Of a stretch of DNA of 35,231 nucleotides, positions 16,722 to 26,500 are shown piece after piece. The notes beneath the pieces were generated by a model. The model saw only the letters and a program-made list of their open reading frames with translations, made no database searches and was not told the DNA's origin. The position numbers were made by a program, and so were the translations under genes. Numbering within the stretch: position 1 is the stretch's first letter; each line of letters begins with the position of its first letter. The stretch is from Alphaproteobacteria bacterium (GTDB taxonomy: Bacteria > Pseudomonadota > Alphaproteobacteria > RF32 > CAG-239): assembly GCA_017961285.1 (NCBI GenBank), contig JAGCXO010000026.1, positions 1 through 35,231 of the forward strand, read 5' to 3'.

Positions 16722-17501
16722 ATGTTAGATATATTTACAACAGTATTCAAATATAAAGAAAAAGAAAGTCCGGATAAATTGGGGCTGTATCCGGAGCATG
16801 TGCATGTCAACGCAATGCCGGAAAGAAGATATTTGTGGACCTCTTATATTTTTGTTATTTTGATTTGTTTTTCGGTGGCACTGAATATGATTTTATCCCT
16901 ATCTTTATATGTTATGCTGCCTTTGAGAAAAAGTAAGCCGCAACTTTTTACGGTGAACAAATATTTTAGTCAGGTGGATCCGGTGCAGCCGGCAGAGATG
17001 ACCTATCCGGTAAATAATTTAATTGCTGAAGAAAATATAACAAATTATATAATGATGCGCTATTTAATAACCACGGATTATTATGAATTGGAGCGCAGAT
17101 GGGGCGTTTCGTCACACATTTTTTGGATGTCTTCGCCTTCGGTATATTCTGCATTCAGGAGTTCGGAAGCGGATAATAACATTTCACAATTCAAAAGTAA
17201 GAACATGGCTAGAAATGTTGTAATTGATTGGATTAGGGCGTTGACAGGCGCTTTGTGGCAGGTGCAGTTTGAGACACTGGATTATCTGCCTGATAATCCT
17301 GATCCAATTGTTAATATATGGCGGGCAAATTTGAGAATTACATTCACGAAGTTTAAGGATATTTCTCCTGCAAACGCTTTGAAGAATCCCTTCGGATTTT
17401 TGGTTACGGATTATCAGCTTGCTTATGTGGGCAAGCCGACAACCTCCGAATCGTATATGTCGCAGGCAAAGAAGATTACCAACAAGATGTTTTTGAAGTG
17501 A
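16722..17501 (+). CDS. VirB8-like inner-membrane protein (type IV secretion component family)
   Basis: The protein has 259 residues. A short cytoplasmic N-terminus ends in RR at 35-36, followed by one transmembrane segment (about 38-67) and a periplasmic domain of about 190 residues. The order of features fits VirB8: a strand with FTVNKYFSQVDPVQP, the helix ENITNYIMMRYLITTDYYELE (from residue 104), then WMSSPSVYSAF (about 135-145), resembling the VirB8 ...RY...R..Y...SSP.V...F pattern, and a C-terminal NTF2-like sheet (ANLRITFTKF). VirB8 nucleates the inner-membrane complex of type IV secretion systems. No other virB gene is nearby. The ribosome site is poor: GAGGAG lies about 17 bases before the ATG, and in-frame codons between give a stop. 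TTGACA at 16650-16655 may be part of its promoter. The assignment is from pattern only. Confidence 0.6.
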   Translation: MLDIFTTVFKYKEKESPDKLGLYPEHVHVNAMPERRYLWTSYIFVILICFSVALNMILSLSLYVMLPLRKSKPQLFTVNKYFSQVDPVQPAEMTYPVNNLIAEENITNYIMMRYLITTDYYELERRWGVSSHIFWMSSPSVYSAFRSSEADNNISQFKSKNMARNVVIDWIRALTGALWQVQFETLDYLPDNPDPIVNIWRANLRITFTKFKDISPANALKNPFGFLVTDYQLAYVGKPTTSESYMSQAKKITNKMFLK

Positions 17502-17514
17502 TATTTTATGTTTG

Positions 17515-17547
17515 AAAAAAATGCCGCTGTTGTGCGGCACTTTTTTT
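17515..17547. terminator. Two-way intrinsic terminator between convergent genes
   Basis: TGCCGC (17522-17527) pairs with GCGGCA (17534-17539) around a 6-base loop, with seven As before and seven Ts after. It ends both the VirB8-like gene and the oligopeptidase gene. Confidence 0.85.
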
Positions 17548-19333
17548 ATAGTTTTAATTTTTTATCCAATCGTTCAAGTTCGTCGATATAACTGCTTATC
17601 AGACTCAAACCTTTGTTCCAAAAATCTTTGTCTTCAGGGTTTAAGTTAAAAGGTTTGAGAAGTTTTTTATAATCGGTTATTGCTGTTTGCGACAACATAT
17701 GCATATATTTATCGGCAAAATTGTTTTGTTTTTTATCTTGTGAAACCTGATATAACGAATTGACCAAACAATCTGCAAAAGAATATGCATAAACATAAAA
17801 AGGAAGCACGAAGAAATGTCCGACTTGCGACCATATGTAAGCGCAATTTTCATCAACTTCAACATATTTGCCGAGGCTTAATTTCATTTCTTCTACCCAA
17901 ATTTGGTTAAGTCGCTCGGTGCTGAGTTCTCCTTGCTGACGCTCTTGATGAGCGCGGCTTTCAAAAAAGTGAAAAGCAATTTGTCTTATGGCTGTATTTA
18001 TCATATCACCGACTTTTGAAGCTATTAAAGCCAATTTTGCTTCGTTGTCGGGAAGTTTTTTGACCATGGACTGAAATGTTATCATTTCTCCGAATACCGA
18101 GGCAACTTCTTCGGTGGTCATTCGGGAATATTCGTTTAGCTCGCCGTTTTTAATTCTGGTTTGGTGGTGGCAACCATGCCCCAACTCGTGAGCAAGAGTT
18201 AATACATCATTTTGTTTGCCGACGAAATTGAGCAATAAATAGGGATGAGATTCCGCGCAAACGGGGGCACAAAAAGCACCGCTGACTTTGCCGTCACGAG
18301 GGGGAACATCTATCCAATTGTGAGTGAAGAAGTCTTTGGCTATTCCATAAAGCTTGGGAGAAAATTGTTTATATGCCTCCAAAACTGTTGAAACAGCAGC
18401 ATCCCACGTGTAATGAATATCTTGGCTGAACGGAAGCGGAGCATTGCGGTCCCAATATGATATTTTATCCATTTTGAGCCATTTTGCTTTCAGCTTATAA
18501 AAGCGGTGTGCAATTTTGGAATAGTTTGCGCGGACGGTTTGAGCCAAGGTTTCAACTGTTTTATCGTTGACATTTTCTGACATATTGCGAGAAGATACAG
18601 GCGTTGAAAAACCTCTTTTTTTATCTTCAATCGCTTTATCTTTGATAATCATATTATAGATAAATGTGAACAGTGCCGAATTTTCTTTTGCCACACGGTT
18701 AATCTCTTGGCCGGCAGCTTTTCGCAAAGAAGCATCTTTATCCAAAAGGAGTTTTGATACTTCGGCGTCATTATATTTTTTGCCCTTTACGGTATATACT
18801 AAACGTGATGATGTTTCTTCATATAAGCGAACCCATGCATTGGATGAAGTTAAGGATTTTTCAAGCAAAACTTCTTCTACCGGTTCGGGAAGCTCATATT
18901 TTTTGAAACGACGAACTCTCTCAAGCCATGGTTGATAATGTTTCATATTTTTGTTCTGCAACCAAGATTTTACTTTTTCCTGAGGTAGAGAATTTATTTC
19001 CAAGCTAAAGAATACCAAAGGTTTGCTGTATTCGGTGATTTTTTCGACAATATCCTGATAGAAAGCAACTGCAGATTGGTCTTTCATTTTTGTTACCATA
19101 TTTAAGTTTGCAAATCCGCCAAGTTTTCCGGCAAGAGAAGAATGTTTTTCATAATTTTGCAAAATTTTTGCTATTTCCGCGCCATCAAGAGAATTTAGTT
19201 TTCCTTTATATTTGCGGGCAAATGATGCACAGAAATTGCGATATTTGATCAAATCTTTATTGATTTTGGGATCTTTTGTATCTTTGTATAGATCGGAAAG
19301 ATCCCATGTCGGTAATTGCTTACTTGTTTTCAT
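17546..19333 (-). CDS. pepF: M3-family oligoendopeptidase (PepF-type)
   Basis: This zinc oligopeptidase of 595 residues matches PepF/M3 enzymes in length. The active site is HELGH at 382-386 in LTLAHELGHGCHHQ, with the third zinc ligand expected in the following TTEEVASVFGEM helix. Other family blocks are the N-terminal helical lid (WDLSDLYKDTKDPKI) and FCAPVCAESHPYLLLNFVG before the active site. It probably degrades short peptides in the cytoplasm; there is no signal peptide. Its ATG lies inside the upstream 141-residue gene (14-bp overlap), so it is the last gene of a three-gene coupled unit with that membrane protein and the GlmU-like pyrophosphorylase. It stops inside the two-way terminator. 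Confidence 0.95.
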   Translation of the reverse strand: MKTSKQLPTWDLSDLYKDTKDPKINKDLIKYRNFCASFARKYKGKLNSLDGAEIAKILQNYEKHSSLAGKLGGFANLNMVTKMKDQSAVAFYQDIVEKITEYSKPLVFFSLEINSLPQEKVKSWLQNKNMKHYQPWLERVRRFKKYELPEPVEEVLLEKSLTSSNAWVRLYEETSSRLVYTVKGKKYNDAEVSKLLLDKDASLRKAAGQEINRVAKENSALFTFIYNMIIKDKAIEDKKRGFSTPVSSRNMSENVNDKTVETLAQTVRANYSKIAHRFYKLKAKWLKMDKISYWDRNAPLPFSQDIHYTWDAAVSTVLEAYKQFSPKLYGIAKDFFTHNWIDVPPRDGKVSGAFCAPVCAESHPYLLLNFVGKQNDVLTLAHELGHGCHHQTRIKNGELNEYSRMTTEEVASVFGEMITFQSMVKKLPDNEAKLALIASKVGDMINTAIRQIAFHFFESRAHQERQQGELSTERLNQIWVEEMKLSLGKYVEVDENCAYIWSQVGHFFVLPFYVYAYSFADCLVNSLYQVSQDKKQNNFADKYMHMLSQTAITDYKKLLKPFNLNPEDKDFWNKGLSLISSYIDELERLDKKLKL

Positions 19334-19745
19334 TGTATATTTTCTCCAATTCTAAATTTTGCTGTTTTAATAATTCCATTTGTTCGGCAATATTCGGATT
19401 TTCTTTATAAAACTCTTCCAGTTCAGGGGTTATTTCTTGAGCTGTTTCAGAATAGTAATATTCTGACCATGGTGTTTTGGAATCTCCAATGAGCCAGTTT
19501 TTGAAGCCTTTGTATATCACTTTGTTGTAACAAATATAATTTTTGCTGACCGCTTTGAAAACACACCAAGTTTTTTGGTTGCAGTTATAGACATCCTCTA
19601 TCATTTTCTGGGTGCATATAGAAAAACCTCTGCCATTTTCGTCTTGGTGCGGGGCATATAAAATGAGAAAGAATTCGGCTATAAACAAAATCACAATTAA
19701 AGTTATAGTTGTTCCTAACCAATGGTTTTTAATATAATTACGCAA
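19320..19745 (-). CDS. Single-pass membrane protein with four-cysteine periplasmic domain, unknown function
   Basis: The protein has 141 residues. Residues 10-30 form one transmembrane helix (LGTTITLIVILFIAEFFLILY). By the positive-inside rule the remainder is periplasmic. It has four cysteines (C44, C55, C61, C72), all within a 30-residue span, suggesting two disulfides. The C-terminal 40 residues are a Glu/Gln/Asn-rich helix (EQMELLKQQNLELEKIYNENK). I do not recognise the family. It overlaps the upstream pyrophosphorylase by 8 bases and the downstream pepF by 14, so the three proteins are translated in a coupled manner. Its presence between two cytoplasmic enzymes gives no direct functional clue. 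Confidence 0.75.
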   Translation of the reverse strand: MRNYIKNHWLGTTITLIVILFIAEFFLILYAPHQDENGRGFSICTQKMIEDVYNCNQKTWCVFKAVSKNYICYNKVIYKGFKNWLIGDSKTPWSEYYYSETAQEITPELEEFYKENPNIAEQMELLKQQNLELEKIYNENK

Positions 19746-20481
19746 TATTTTTTCCCTGTCTTTTAATTAAGAATTGTTCCAGCAATGCTAATTCTTCTCT
19801 GGTATTGGCACTAGCTACATCTTCAGCTTTACATTCAACAACCGCACATTTTAAACCCTTTTGACGTGCTATTGCTATAGCATCTGTAAGATAATATTCT
19901 TTTGCAGCATTGTCATTTTTTATCTGCGATAGGATATCAAACATAGTTTTGCCATCAAAACACATAATACCGGAATTGCACAATTTTATGGCTTTTTCTT
20001 CTTCTGTAGCATCTTTAAATTCTACAATTTGAGTTAATTCGCCATTTTCAATTTTTAATCTTCCGTATCTTCCGGCATCTTCAAGCACAAATCCCAAAAC
20101 TACCACAGCATATCCCTCTTGGCATTTTTGAAGCATTTTTTGATATATGGATATGGGAGTAATAGGAGTGTCGCCGTATATAACCAAGACATTGCCGTCA
20201 AAACCTTGCAACTCATCTTTTGCGGCGAGCACAGCATTTGCCGTTCCGAGTTGTTGTTGTTGAACACAAGTTTTATACGGGGCAACTTCTTTTTTTACTA
20301 AATCACCGTCGGGAGCTATTACGGTAACGATTTTATCGGCTTTCATTTCTTCCATTGAATCAATAATATAACGAATCATAGGCCTGTTACGTAAGGGCAT
20401 TAAGACTTTCGGCAGGTCGGATTTCATTCTTGTGCCTTTTCCAGCACCGAGGACAATTGCGGCTAATTTGGTTTTGCTCAT
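19738..20481 (-). CDS. NTP-transferase homologous to the uridylyltransferase half of GlmU
   Basis: The protein has 247 residues. The N-terminal nucleotide-binding motif LGAGKGTRMKSDLPKVL (11-27), QQQLGTANA (75-83), YGDTP (102-106), GRYGRLKIENGELTQIVEFKDA and the KEYYLTDAI motif are those of GlmU-N, which makes UDP-GlcNAc from UTP and GlcNAc-1-phosphate. Full-length GlmU is about 450 residues with a C-terminal left-handed beta-helix acetyltransferase. Here the protein ends after ANTREELALLEQFLIKRQ, exactly where the helix domain would begin, and the next gene is unrelated. So GlcN-1-P acetylation, if needed, must be done by another protein. Strong ribosome site AAAGGAG. It is the first gene of the unit with the four-cysteine protein and pepF. 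A different sugar-1-phosphate substrate cannot be excluded. Confidence 0.85.
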   Translation of the reverse strand: MSKTKLAAIVLGAGKGTRMKSDLPKVLMPLRNRPMIRYIIDSMEEMKADKIVTVIAPDGDLVKKEVAPYKTCVQQQQLGTANAVLAAKDELQGFDGNVLVIYGDTPITPISIYQKMLQKCQEGYAVVVLGFVLEDAGRYGRLKIENGELTQIVEFKDATEEEKAIKLCNSGIMCFDGKTMFDILSQIKNDNAAKEYYLTDAIAIARQKGLKCAVVECKAEDVASANTREELALLEQFLIKRQGKNIA

Positions 20482-20522
20482 TATTTAGCTCCTTTCTAAC
20501 ATTTTTTTAATAACTTTAATAT

Positions 20523-20550
20523 ATATTACCATCTATATTTTATTTGTTAA
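20523..20550 (-). promoter_or_regulatory. Possible promoter of the pyrophosphorylase unit
   Basis: On the minus strand TTAACA (20550-20545) and TAATAT (20528-20523) are 16 bases apart, about 42 bases before the gene start. The region is very AT-rich, so the match may be by chance. Confidence 0.35.
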
Positions 20551-20565
20551 CAAAGGTGTATGTTT

Positions 20566-22674
20566 ATGAAAAAACTTTTTTTTGCAATATATTTCATTGT
20601 TTTTGCTATATCAATCGGCTTGGTGCGCTCTGCTCCAACAGAAATTGTTAATATGGAAGAAGCTCAGAAAATAAAAAACAGCAGAAAGGTGGTGTTGCAG
20701 CAAGATCGTCCCGAGCTGCCAAAAACGCGTGAAGAGTTGATTAAATTAATAGATGCCAAAAACAGGGTTATTCCCGTAACAACTATGGATGAGATGGATA
20801 AATATAGCGGAATGAGTGTTATTCATAGCGAAGAATATCTTTCACAGCAGGCTCAACAAGAAAAATCTACTTTTCAAAAAATTTATGAAGAGACAATGAG
20901 CAAAATCGGGATTGATGAAGTTAGAGCTCCGGAAAATATTGCTTTTTCAGATAAACCTTCTGATGCAAAACTGTATTCTGAATTGGCTTTGCAAAATGCT
21001 ATTACTAATCCTAACGAATCGGATATTGAGGTTATAAATGTTCAGCTTCCAAACGGGCAAAGTATTGTGGCGCCGGCAAAGGAACATATACCTTATTTGT
21101 CAAGCACTATTGAGATTATGCCGGACGGACTGGTGCGTATCAGAGAAACAGTTATGGTTATTGCTAACGGGCAAAAGCTGAAATATGGACTGATAAAAGC
21201 TTTGCCTAAGTATTCTATTTCGAGAGACGGCGTGCGGGAGAGCACTATTCCGTATCTTAATAAGGTTACAATCAACGGGACCGAAACTGATTATATGCTG
21301 AAGGACGGATATGACAGATTTTTGATTGCACCGAGAAAAGTTTTGCCTTTGCAATCCGGTATATATACTTATGTTTTTGATTATATTTTGGATAGAAAAC
21401 TTTGGTATTATGACGATTTTAATGAGTTTTATTGGGATGTTACAGGTAGCTTTTGGAATTTGGCGATAAATTATGCAACCGCAGTCGTGAGATTGCCTTC
21501 GGATGTTGAATCTTTGGGAGAAACATTGATGCTTGGTTATTTGCCTGACCAAATATCTGATGAAGATGGGGTTGTTGTCGCTAACAGAATTACAAATGCC
21601 TTGGGGTTCGCAACATTGCGACCAATGTTTGCCGGCGAAGGCATGCATATGCTAATCAGAATTCCGAAGGAAGGTTTTTTTGATCCTGATATCAATAAAA
21701 AAATTAAGTGGTTTATTGAAGACTATGGCGATATTTTGCTGGCTGCTTTTGCATTTTTGGCGATTTTGCTGGCTTATATAATTTCGTGGAAAAATATTGA
21801 TGCATCTGCGGCAGAGACTGCAAAGATTAGTTTTCAAAAAACTCCGTCATTATACAGATTGTTAGCGAAAGGCGTTTATGATAAAGTTTCTTTTGGTGCT
21901 TTTCTGTTGGATATGAGGAAAAAAGGAATTGTTGATATCGTTGACGAAGAAAAAGGTATTTCAATTGTCAAGCGCACACAAAAATTATCTAAGCTAAACT
22001 CTTTGGAAAAAAGGGCTATAAAATCGCTTTTCGGCAACAAACAAAACAGTTTATCCATTTCTCCTCGATCCACAATACTTTTAAATAAGGCTTCACACTA
22101 TATTGAAAAAGATACAAGCCGACGTTTTAAGCGTTTGTTACTGAGGCTGAATTTTTCATATATTTTCCTGAGTGCTTTGATGGTCGTTTTGACCGAATTG
22201 GCTATATCTTATTTGAAAGTTGATATGTGGTCAGTTTTCGGTATTTTGTTGGCATCAACCGTTACTATTGCTTTTTATTGGTCATTTTTGGTAATGAAAA
22301 TTAATAAAAAATTTTTACGTTTTATATTACGTTTGTTTGCTGTGGCTTTGATTTTGCTGTCTATATTGATGATGACAAATCAGGTCCATTTTGTTACGGT
22401 ATTATTTATTGTTGCGATGATTTATACCATATTTAGATATGGACGCCTCTTTTCCAAGCGAGACGGGCTTATCAGACATAACATAGCTGAGGCAAAAAGA
22501 ATTTCTCAGCAACTGAAAGATAATGCTCAAGCTATTGTGCTTGGTAATCAGTTTGCAACACAGCAAGCAAATATTTTTGCATTGGATGCCGGTGATAGCT
22601 ATAAAGATTTGCAAGAGCTGGCAGGAATTTGCAAAATAAATTTGGTTGAAAAAATTATAACTTATTGCGACTGA
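20566..22674 (+). CDS. DUF2207-family membrane protein
   Basis: The 702-residue protein has a signal peptide (MKKLFFAIYFIVFAISIGLVRSA), a coiled or disordered stretch to about residue 165, and then the DUF2207 extracytoplasmic domain (about 175-370; key blocks STIEIMPDGLVRIRETV, YTYVFDYILDRKL and FNEFYWDVTGSFWNLAI). A membrane segment follows at about 388-408 (ILLAAFAFLAILLAYIISW), then a cytoplasmic winged-helix-like segment, then further membrane helices around 530-625. DUF2207 proteins are widespread, with no established function. I chose the ATG at 20566 because AAAGGTG sits 8 bases upstream; an in-frame ATG at 20560 is too close to it. The gene is divergent from the GlmU-like gene with about 80 bases between them, and its stop abuts the opposite-strand stop at 22675 with no gap. 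Confidence 0.8.
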   Translation: MKKLFFAIYFIVFAISIGLVRSAPTEIVNMEEAQKIKNSRKVVLQQDRPELPKTREELIKLIDAKNRVIPVTTMDEMDKYSGMSVIHSEEYLSQQAQQEKSTFQKIYEETMSKIGIDEVRAPENIAFSDKPSDAKLYSELALQNAITNPNESDIEVINVQLPNGQSIVAPAKEHIPYLSSTIEIMPDGLVRIRETVMVIANGQKLKYGLIKALPKYSISRDGVRESTIPYLNKVTINGTETDYMLKDGYDRFLIAPRKVLPLQSGIYTYVFDYILDRKLWYYDDFNEFYWDVTGSFWNLAINYATAVVRLPSDVESLGETLMLGYLPDQISDEDGVVVANRITNALGFATLRPMFAGEGMHMLIRIPKEGFFDPDINKKIKWFIEDYGDILLAAFAFLAILLAYIISWKNIDASAAETAKISFQKTPSLYRLLAKGVYDKVSFGAFLLDMRKKGIVDIVDEEKGISIVKRTQKLSKLNSLEKRAIKSLFGNKQNSLSISPRSTILLNKASHYIEKDTSRRFKRLLLRLNFSYIFLSALMVVLTELAISYLKVDMWSVFGILLASTVTIAFYWSFLVMKINKKFLRFILRLFAVALILLSILMMTNQVHFVTVLFIVAMIYTIFRYGRLFSKRDGLIRHNIAEAKRISQQLKDNAQAIVLGNQFATQQANIFALDAGDSYKDLQELAGICKINLVEKIITYCD

Positions 22675-23532
22675 TTAATCACTGTCTTTTTCTGAAGGAA
22701 AGAGAACATTACGCAGATTAAAGAGGTAGTTTGTTATAAGAGTGACAAAAACTAAAATCACTATGTTATAAGAAATTTCAAACATAATTGCTTTGGTAAC
22801 TGAAATCTGCCCTGTATAGGGGACGATTGTTGCGATGTAGTATACAATCAACAAAAGCCCGAGTGTGATTGTAAACAGCGTTGATACCATAATTTTTCCG
22901 GTATTATTAAAGACAGCCGAGCTCATTTGTTTGAACGGCGGCAATTTTTTTCCTGCTATTATGTAGGGGAGAATTACATAGTATAGTAATACAATAAACG
23001 GAATGATGAAGCCGATGGATACAAAGGCAAAATACAGGCTTTCAATCCGCCAATCGGGATTTGGTTCTCTTTTTATGAGTGTATAATAGGAAACAGATGG
23101 AACAAAATTTATCAAAATAATAAATATCAAGCTGAAGAAAACCTTGGCATCTCGCCATGTCGGAACAAACATATCAGATAAATTTGCTTGTTTTGCGATT
23201 GCACATTTATACCAAACTTTGATAAAGAATGTGATAATTATGAGTCTTAAAATCTGAAAAAGAAAAAAAGTCCATTCAGTCGGAGCTGCACATGAAAGAA
23301 TATTTTTATTGAGATCACATAATATGCTGTTGCCTAAAAGCAATGATAGAGCTGCTATAATAAAAGAAAACGGCAATGTAACTAATATAAATGTTTGGAA
23401 ATTTATAAACAACATTTTCAATGGTGACCATAATAAATTTCCAAATTTTACCTTTTGTATATTTGGGTTTTGGTTTTTATCATTATTTGAATAAACATTT
23501 TTTATAAATTCGCTAATTGTTTCTTTTAACAT
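22675..23532 (-). CDS. Six-TM integral membrane protein, unknown function
   Basis: The protein has 285 residues with about six hydrophobic segments (approximately 40-66, 87-107, 130-152, 166-194, 214-238, 250-271). The amino terminus is hydrophilic and cytoplasmic. No catalytic motif is visible. The ATG comes one base after the dnaE stop (TAAAATG), so it is translated with dnaE as the last gene of that unit. Layout and length recall proteins of the glycerophosphodiesterase membrane-domain/YciC-like group, but I cannot support a specific assignment. It converges end to end with the DUF2207 gene without a visible terminator. Confidence 0.75.
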   Translation of the reverse strand: MLKETISEFIKNVYSNNDKNQNPNIQKVKFGNLLWSPLKMLFINFQTFILVTLPFSFIIAALSLLLGNSILCDLNKNILSCAAPTEWTFFLFQILRLIIITFFIKVWYKCAIAKQANLSDMFVPTWRDAKVFFSLIFIILINFVPSVSYYTLIKREPNPDWRIESLYFAFVSIGFIIPFIVLLYYVILPYIIAGKKLPPFKQMSSAVFNNTGKIMVSTLFTITLGLLLIVYYIATIVPYTGQISVTKAIMFEISYNIVILVFVTLITNYLFNLRNVLFPSEKDSD

Positions 23533-23533
23533 T

Positions 23534-26500
23534 TTATATTTCCTTTACTGCTGATATTCCGGGAATTGACTTAATTTGACTTATCATTTTGTCGTCGGCA
23601 AAGGCAAATCCCCCTGCCAGTTCTATTCTTATATCCCAATCGTTATTTTCTGGTTTGATATAAATTTTATTTGGACCATTGTGGTCATGCTGCAAAATTT
23701 CGTGCAAACTTTTGAGAGCTTCCGCATTGCTGATATATATAACTATACCTTTAGATATGTCGGCAATTGCCTTATCTAAATTTTCCAGATATTCGATCAT
23801 AATTTTAGGATTGGCTTCTTCGGCTTGCTTTTCAATTTTTACCGTTGCCAAAAGAGGATTTCCGGACTTTATTATCTCTTCACTTTGCGATAATGTTTCT
23901 GAAAAAATTATACCTTCAAAACCGTCTGATGCGTCTGACAAACCAAGAAATGCAAATTTGTTGCCTTTTTGAGAGATGCGGGTTTTAAAAGAAGTAACAC
24001 AACCGGCAAGTTTGGCACGAACCGTATCACCGACTTGTAAGCCTCTAAATATTTCACTACAGCTTTTTAGTCCCAATTTTTCCATGCCTTCAGCATAGCT
24101 ATCTAACGGGTGGGCGGAGAGATAGAATCCTATTGCTTCTGATTCCAGTTTCAGCCTTTCCAATTCAGGCCAGTCAGGGGCATCTTTTAAGCGAACTTGC
24201 GAGCTGATTTCCTCTGCACCAAATAGCGAGCTTTGGCTGCTGTTTTTTAGTTCACAACTTGAATTTATATGTTGAATGATGTTATCAATGTTAGCAAATA
24301 ATTTGCCGCGATTTTTATCCAAACAGTCAAATGCTCCGGCTTTTATGAGCTGTTCAAGTTGCTTGCGGTTAATTTGTTTGATGTCCATGCGATGGATAAA
24401 ATCAGACATATCCTTAAATTTGCCATGAGCTTCTCTTTCGGCTACAAGGGCTTTCATATTGGCTTCGCCGACACCTTTTATTGCTGATAATGCATATAAT
24501 ATTTGGTTATTTTTTACCGTAAATTCGTAGCTTGAGTTATTGACATCCGGTGGTAAAACTTTTATCCCCATCTTGACGCATTCATCTTTGAAAAAGTGCA
24601 ATTTATCGGTATTGATTATATCCATACTCATCGTAGCACTCATAAATTCTACCGGATAGTGTGCTTTGAGATATGCGGTTTGATAAGAAATCAAAGAATA
24701 TGCAGCTGCGTGCGACTTGTTGAAACCATAAGAAGCAAATTTTTCCATTTGGTCATAAATGCTTGTTGCTGTGTCACGATCTATGCCGTTGGCTACTGCA
24801 CCTTCCACAAATATGCCGCGGTGCTTGATCATTTCTTCTTTCTTTTTCTTACCCATAGCTTTACGCAGTTTATCCGCTCCGCCTAAAGTATAGCCGGCAA
24901 GTTCCTGCGCAATTTTCATAACCTGCTCTTGGTAAATCATAATACCGTAAGTATTTTTCAGTATCGGCTCAAGTTTCGGGTGTAAATAGGTAATTTCTTC
25001 TTCGCCATGCTTGCGGCGGATATAGCTTGGAATATTGTCCATAGGACCGGGACGATACAGCGAAACAATAGCGATAAGATCTTCAAAGCGGTCAGGTTTT
25101 ATCTGTCTATGCACGTCTTTCATTCCGGCTGATTCAAACTGAAAAACTCCTGCTGTATCACCTCTTTGCAAAAGTTCATATGTTGGTTTGTCATCCAGAG
25201 ATATTCTTTCCATATCAAGCTCTATACCATGGTTCAACTTGATGAGATCGAGGGCTTTTTTGATGGTAGTAAGTGTTTTCAATCCCAAAAAGTCAAACTT
25301 TATCAAACCGGTTTCTTCAATATATTTCATATCATATTGAGTTACCGGCATATCGGCACGAGGGTCTTTGTATAGCGGCACGAGTTGGTCAAGCGGACGA
25401 TCTCCAATAACTACGCCGGCGGCATGCATACCGGTGTTACGATAGAGACCTTCCAGTTTCATTGCAATCTCAAACAGTGTGTTTATTTGCGGGTCATTTT
25501 TGCGCATTTCTTCAAGTTCGGGGACTTGGTCCAAAGCTTCTTGCAGGCTCGGTTGTTTTCCCTGAACCGGAGGTGGTATCATTTTGCTGATGCGGTCTGC
25601 TTGAGAATATGGCATTTGCAAGACTCTGGCAACATCACGGATAACGGCTTTGGATTGGAGTTTGCCATAGGTGATAATTTGCGCAACATGGTCAATGCCA
25701 TATTTGTTCTGCACATATTCAATGGTTTTATAACGATTTTCTTGGCAAAAGTCGACGTCAAAATCCGGCATGTTAACGCGTTCCGGATTCAAAAAACGCT
25801 CAAAAAGTAAATCCAACTTCAGTGGATCTAAGTCGGTAATAAATAATGACCATGCAACAATGGAACCCGCTCCGGAACCACGTCCCGGTCCGACAGGAAC
25901 TCCGTTTGCCTTTGACCAGCGAATAAAGTCGGACACGATAAGAAAATATCCGGCAAAGCCCATCTTTTCGATAACGCTCAACTCATATTCCAAACGCTCA
26001 TGGTAACGCTTGTCAATATCTTGTTTTTGCTCGTCGGTCATACCTTCAAAATATACTTTTGCCTGCAATCGTTGGGTTAAGCCTAAATTGGCCTGTTCTC
26101 TAATATACTCATTTTGAGTTTTACCTTCCGGACATTCAAAAATCGGCAGCAACGGCGCAACAAATTCCAACATAAAATTGCAACGCTTGGCGATTTGAAC
26201 CGTGTTGGCAGTTGCTTCTGGCAAGTCGCTGAACAGTTCAAGCATTTCTTCTGTGGTTTTGAGGCGCTGCTCTTGCGAATAGTGCAATCTGTTTTCGTTA
26301 GAGACATATTCTCCCATGGAAATACAAACCAGCGCATCATGAGCTTCATACATTTCGGCATCAAAGAAAAAAGCCTCATTGGTAGCAACAAGAGGAATGT
26401 TATATTTGTATGCCATCTCCAAAAATATCGGCTCGGTTTTGGTTTCTTTTTCCAAACCGATGCGTGAAATTTCCATATAGAGCCTGTCGCCGAAAATTGC

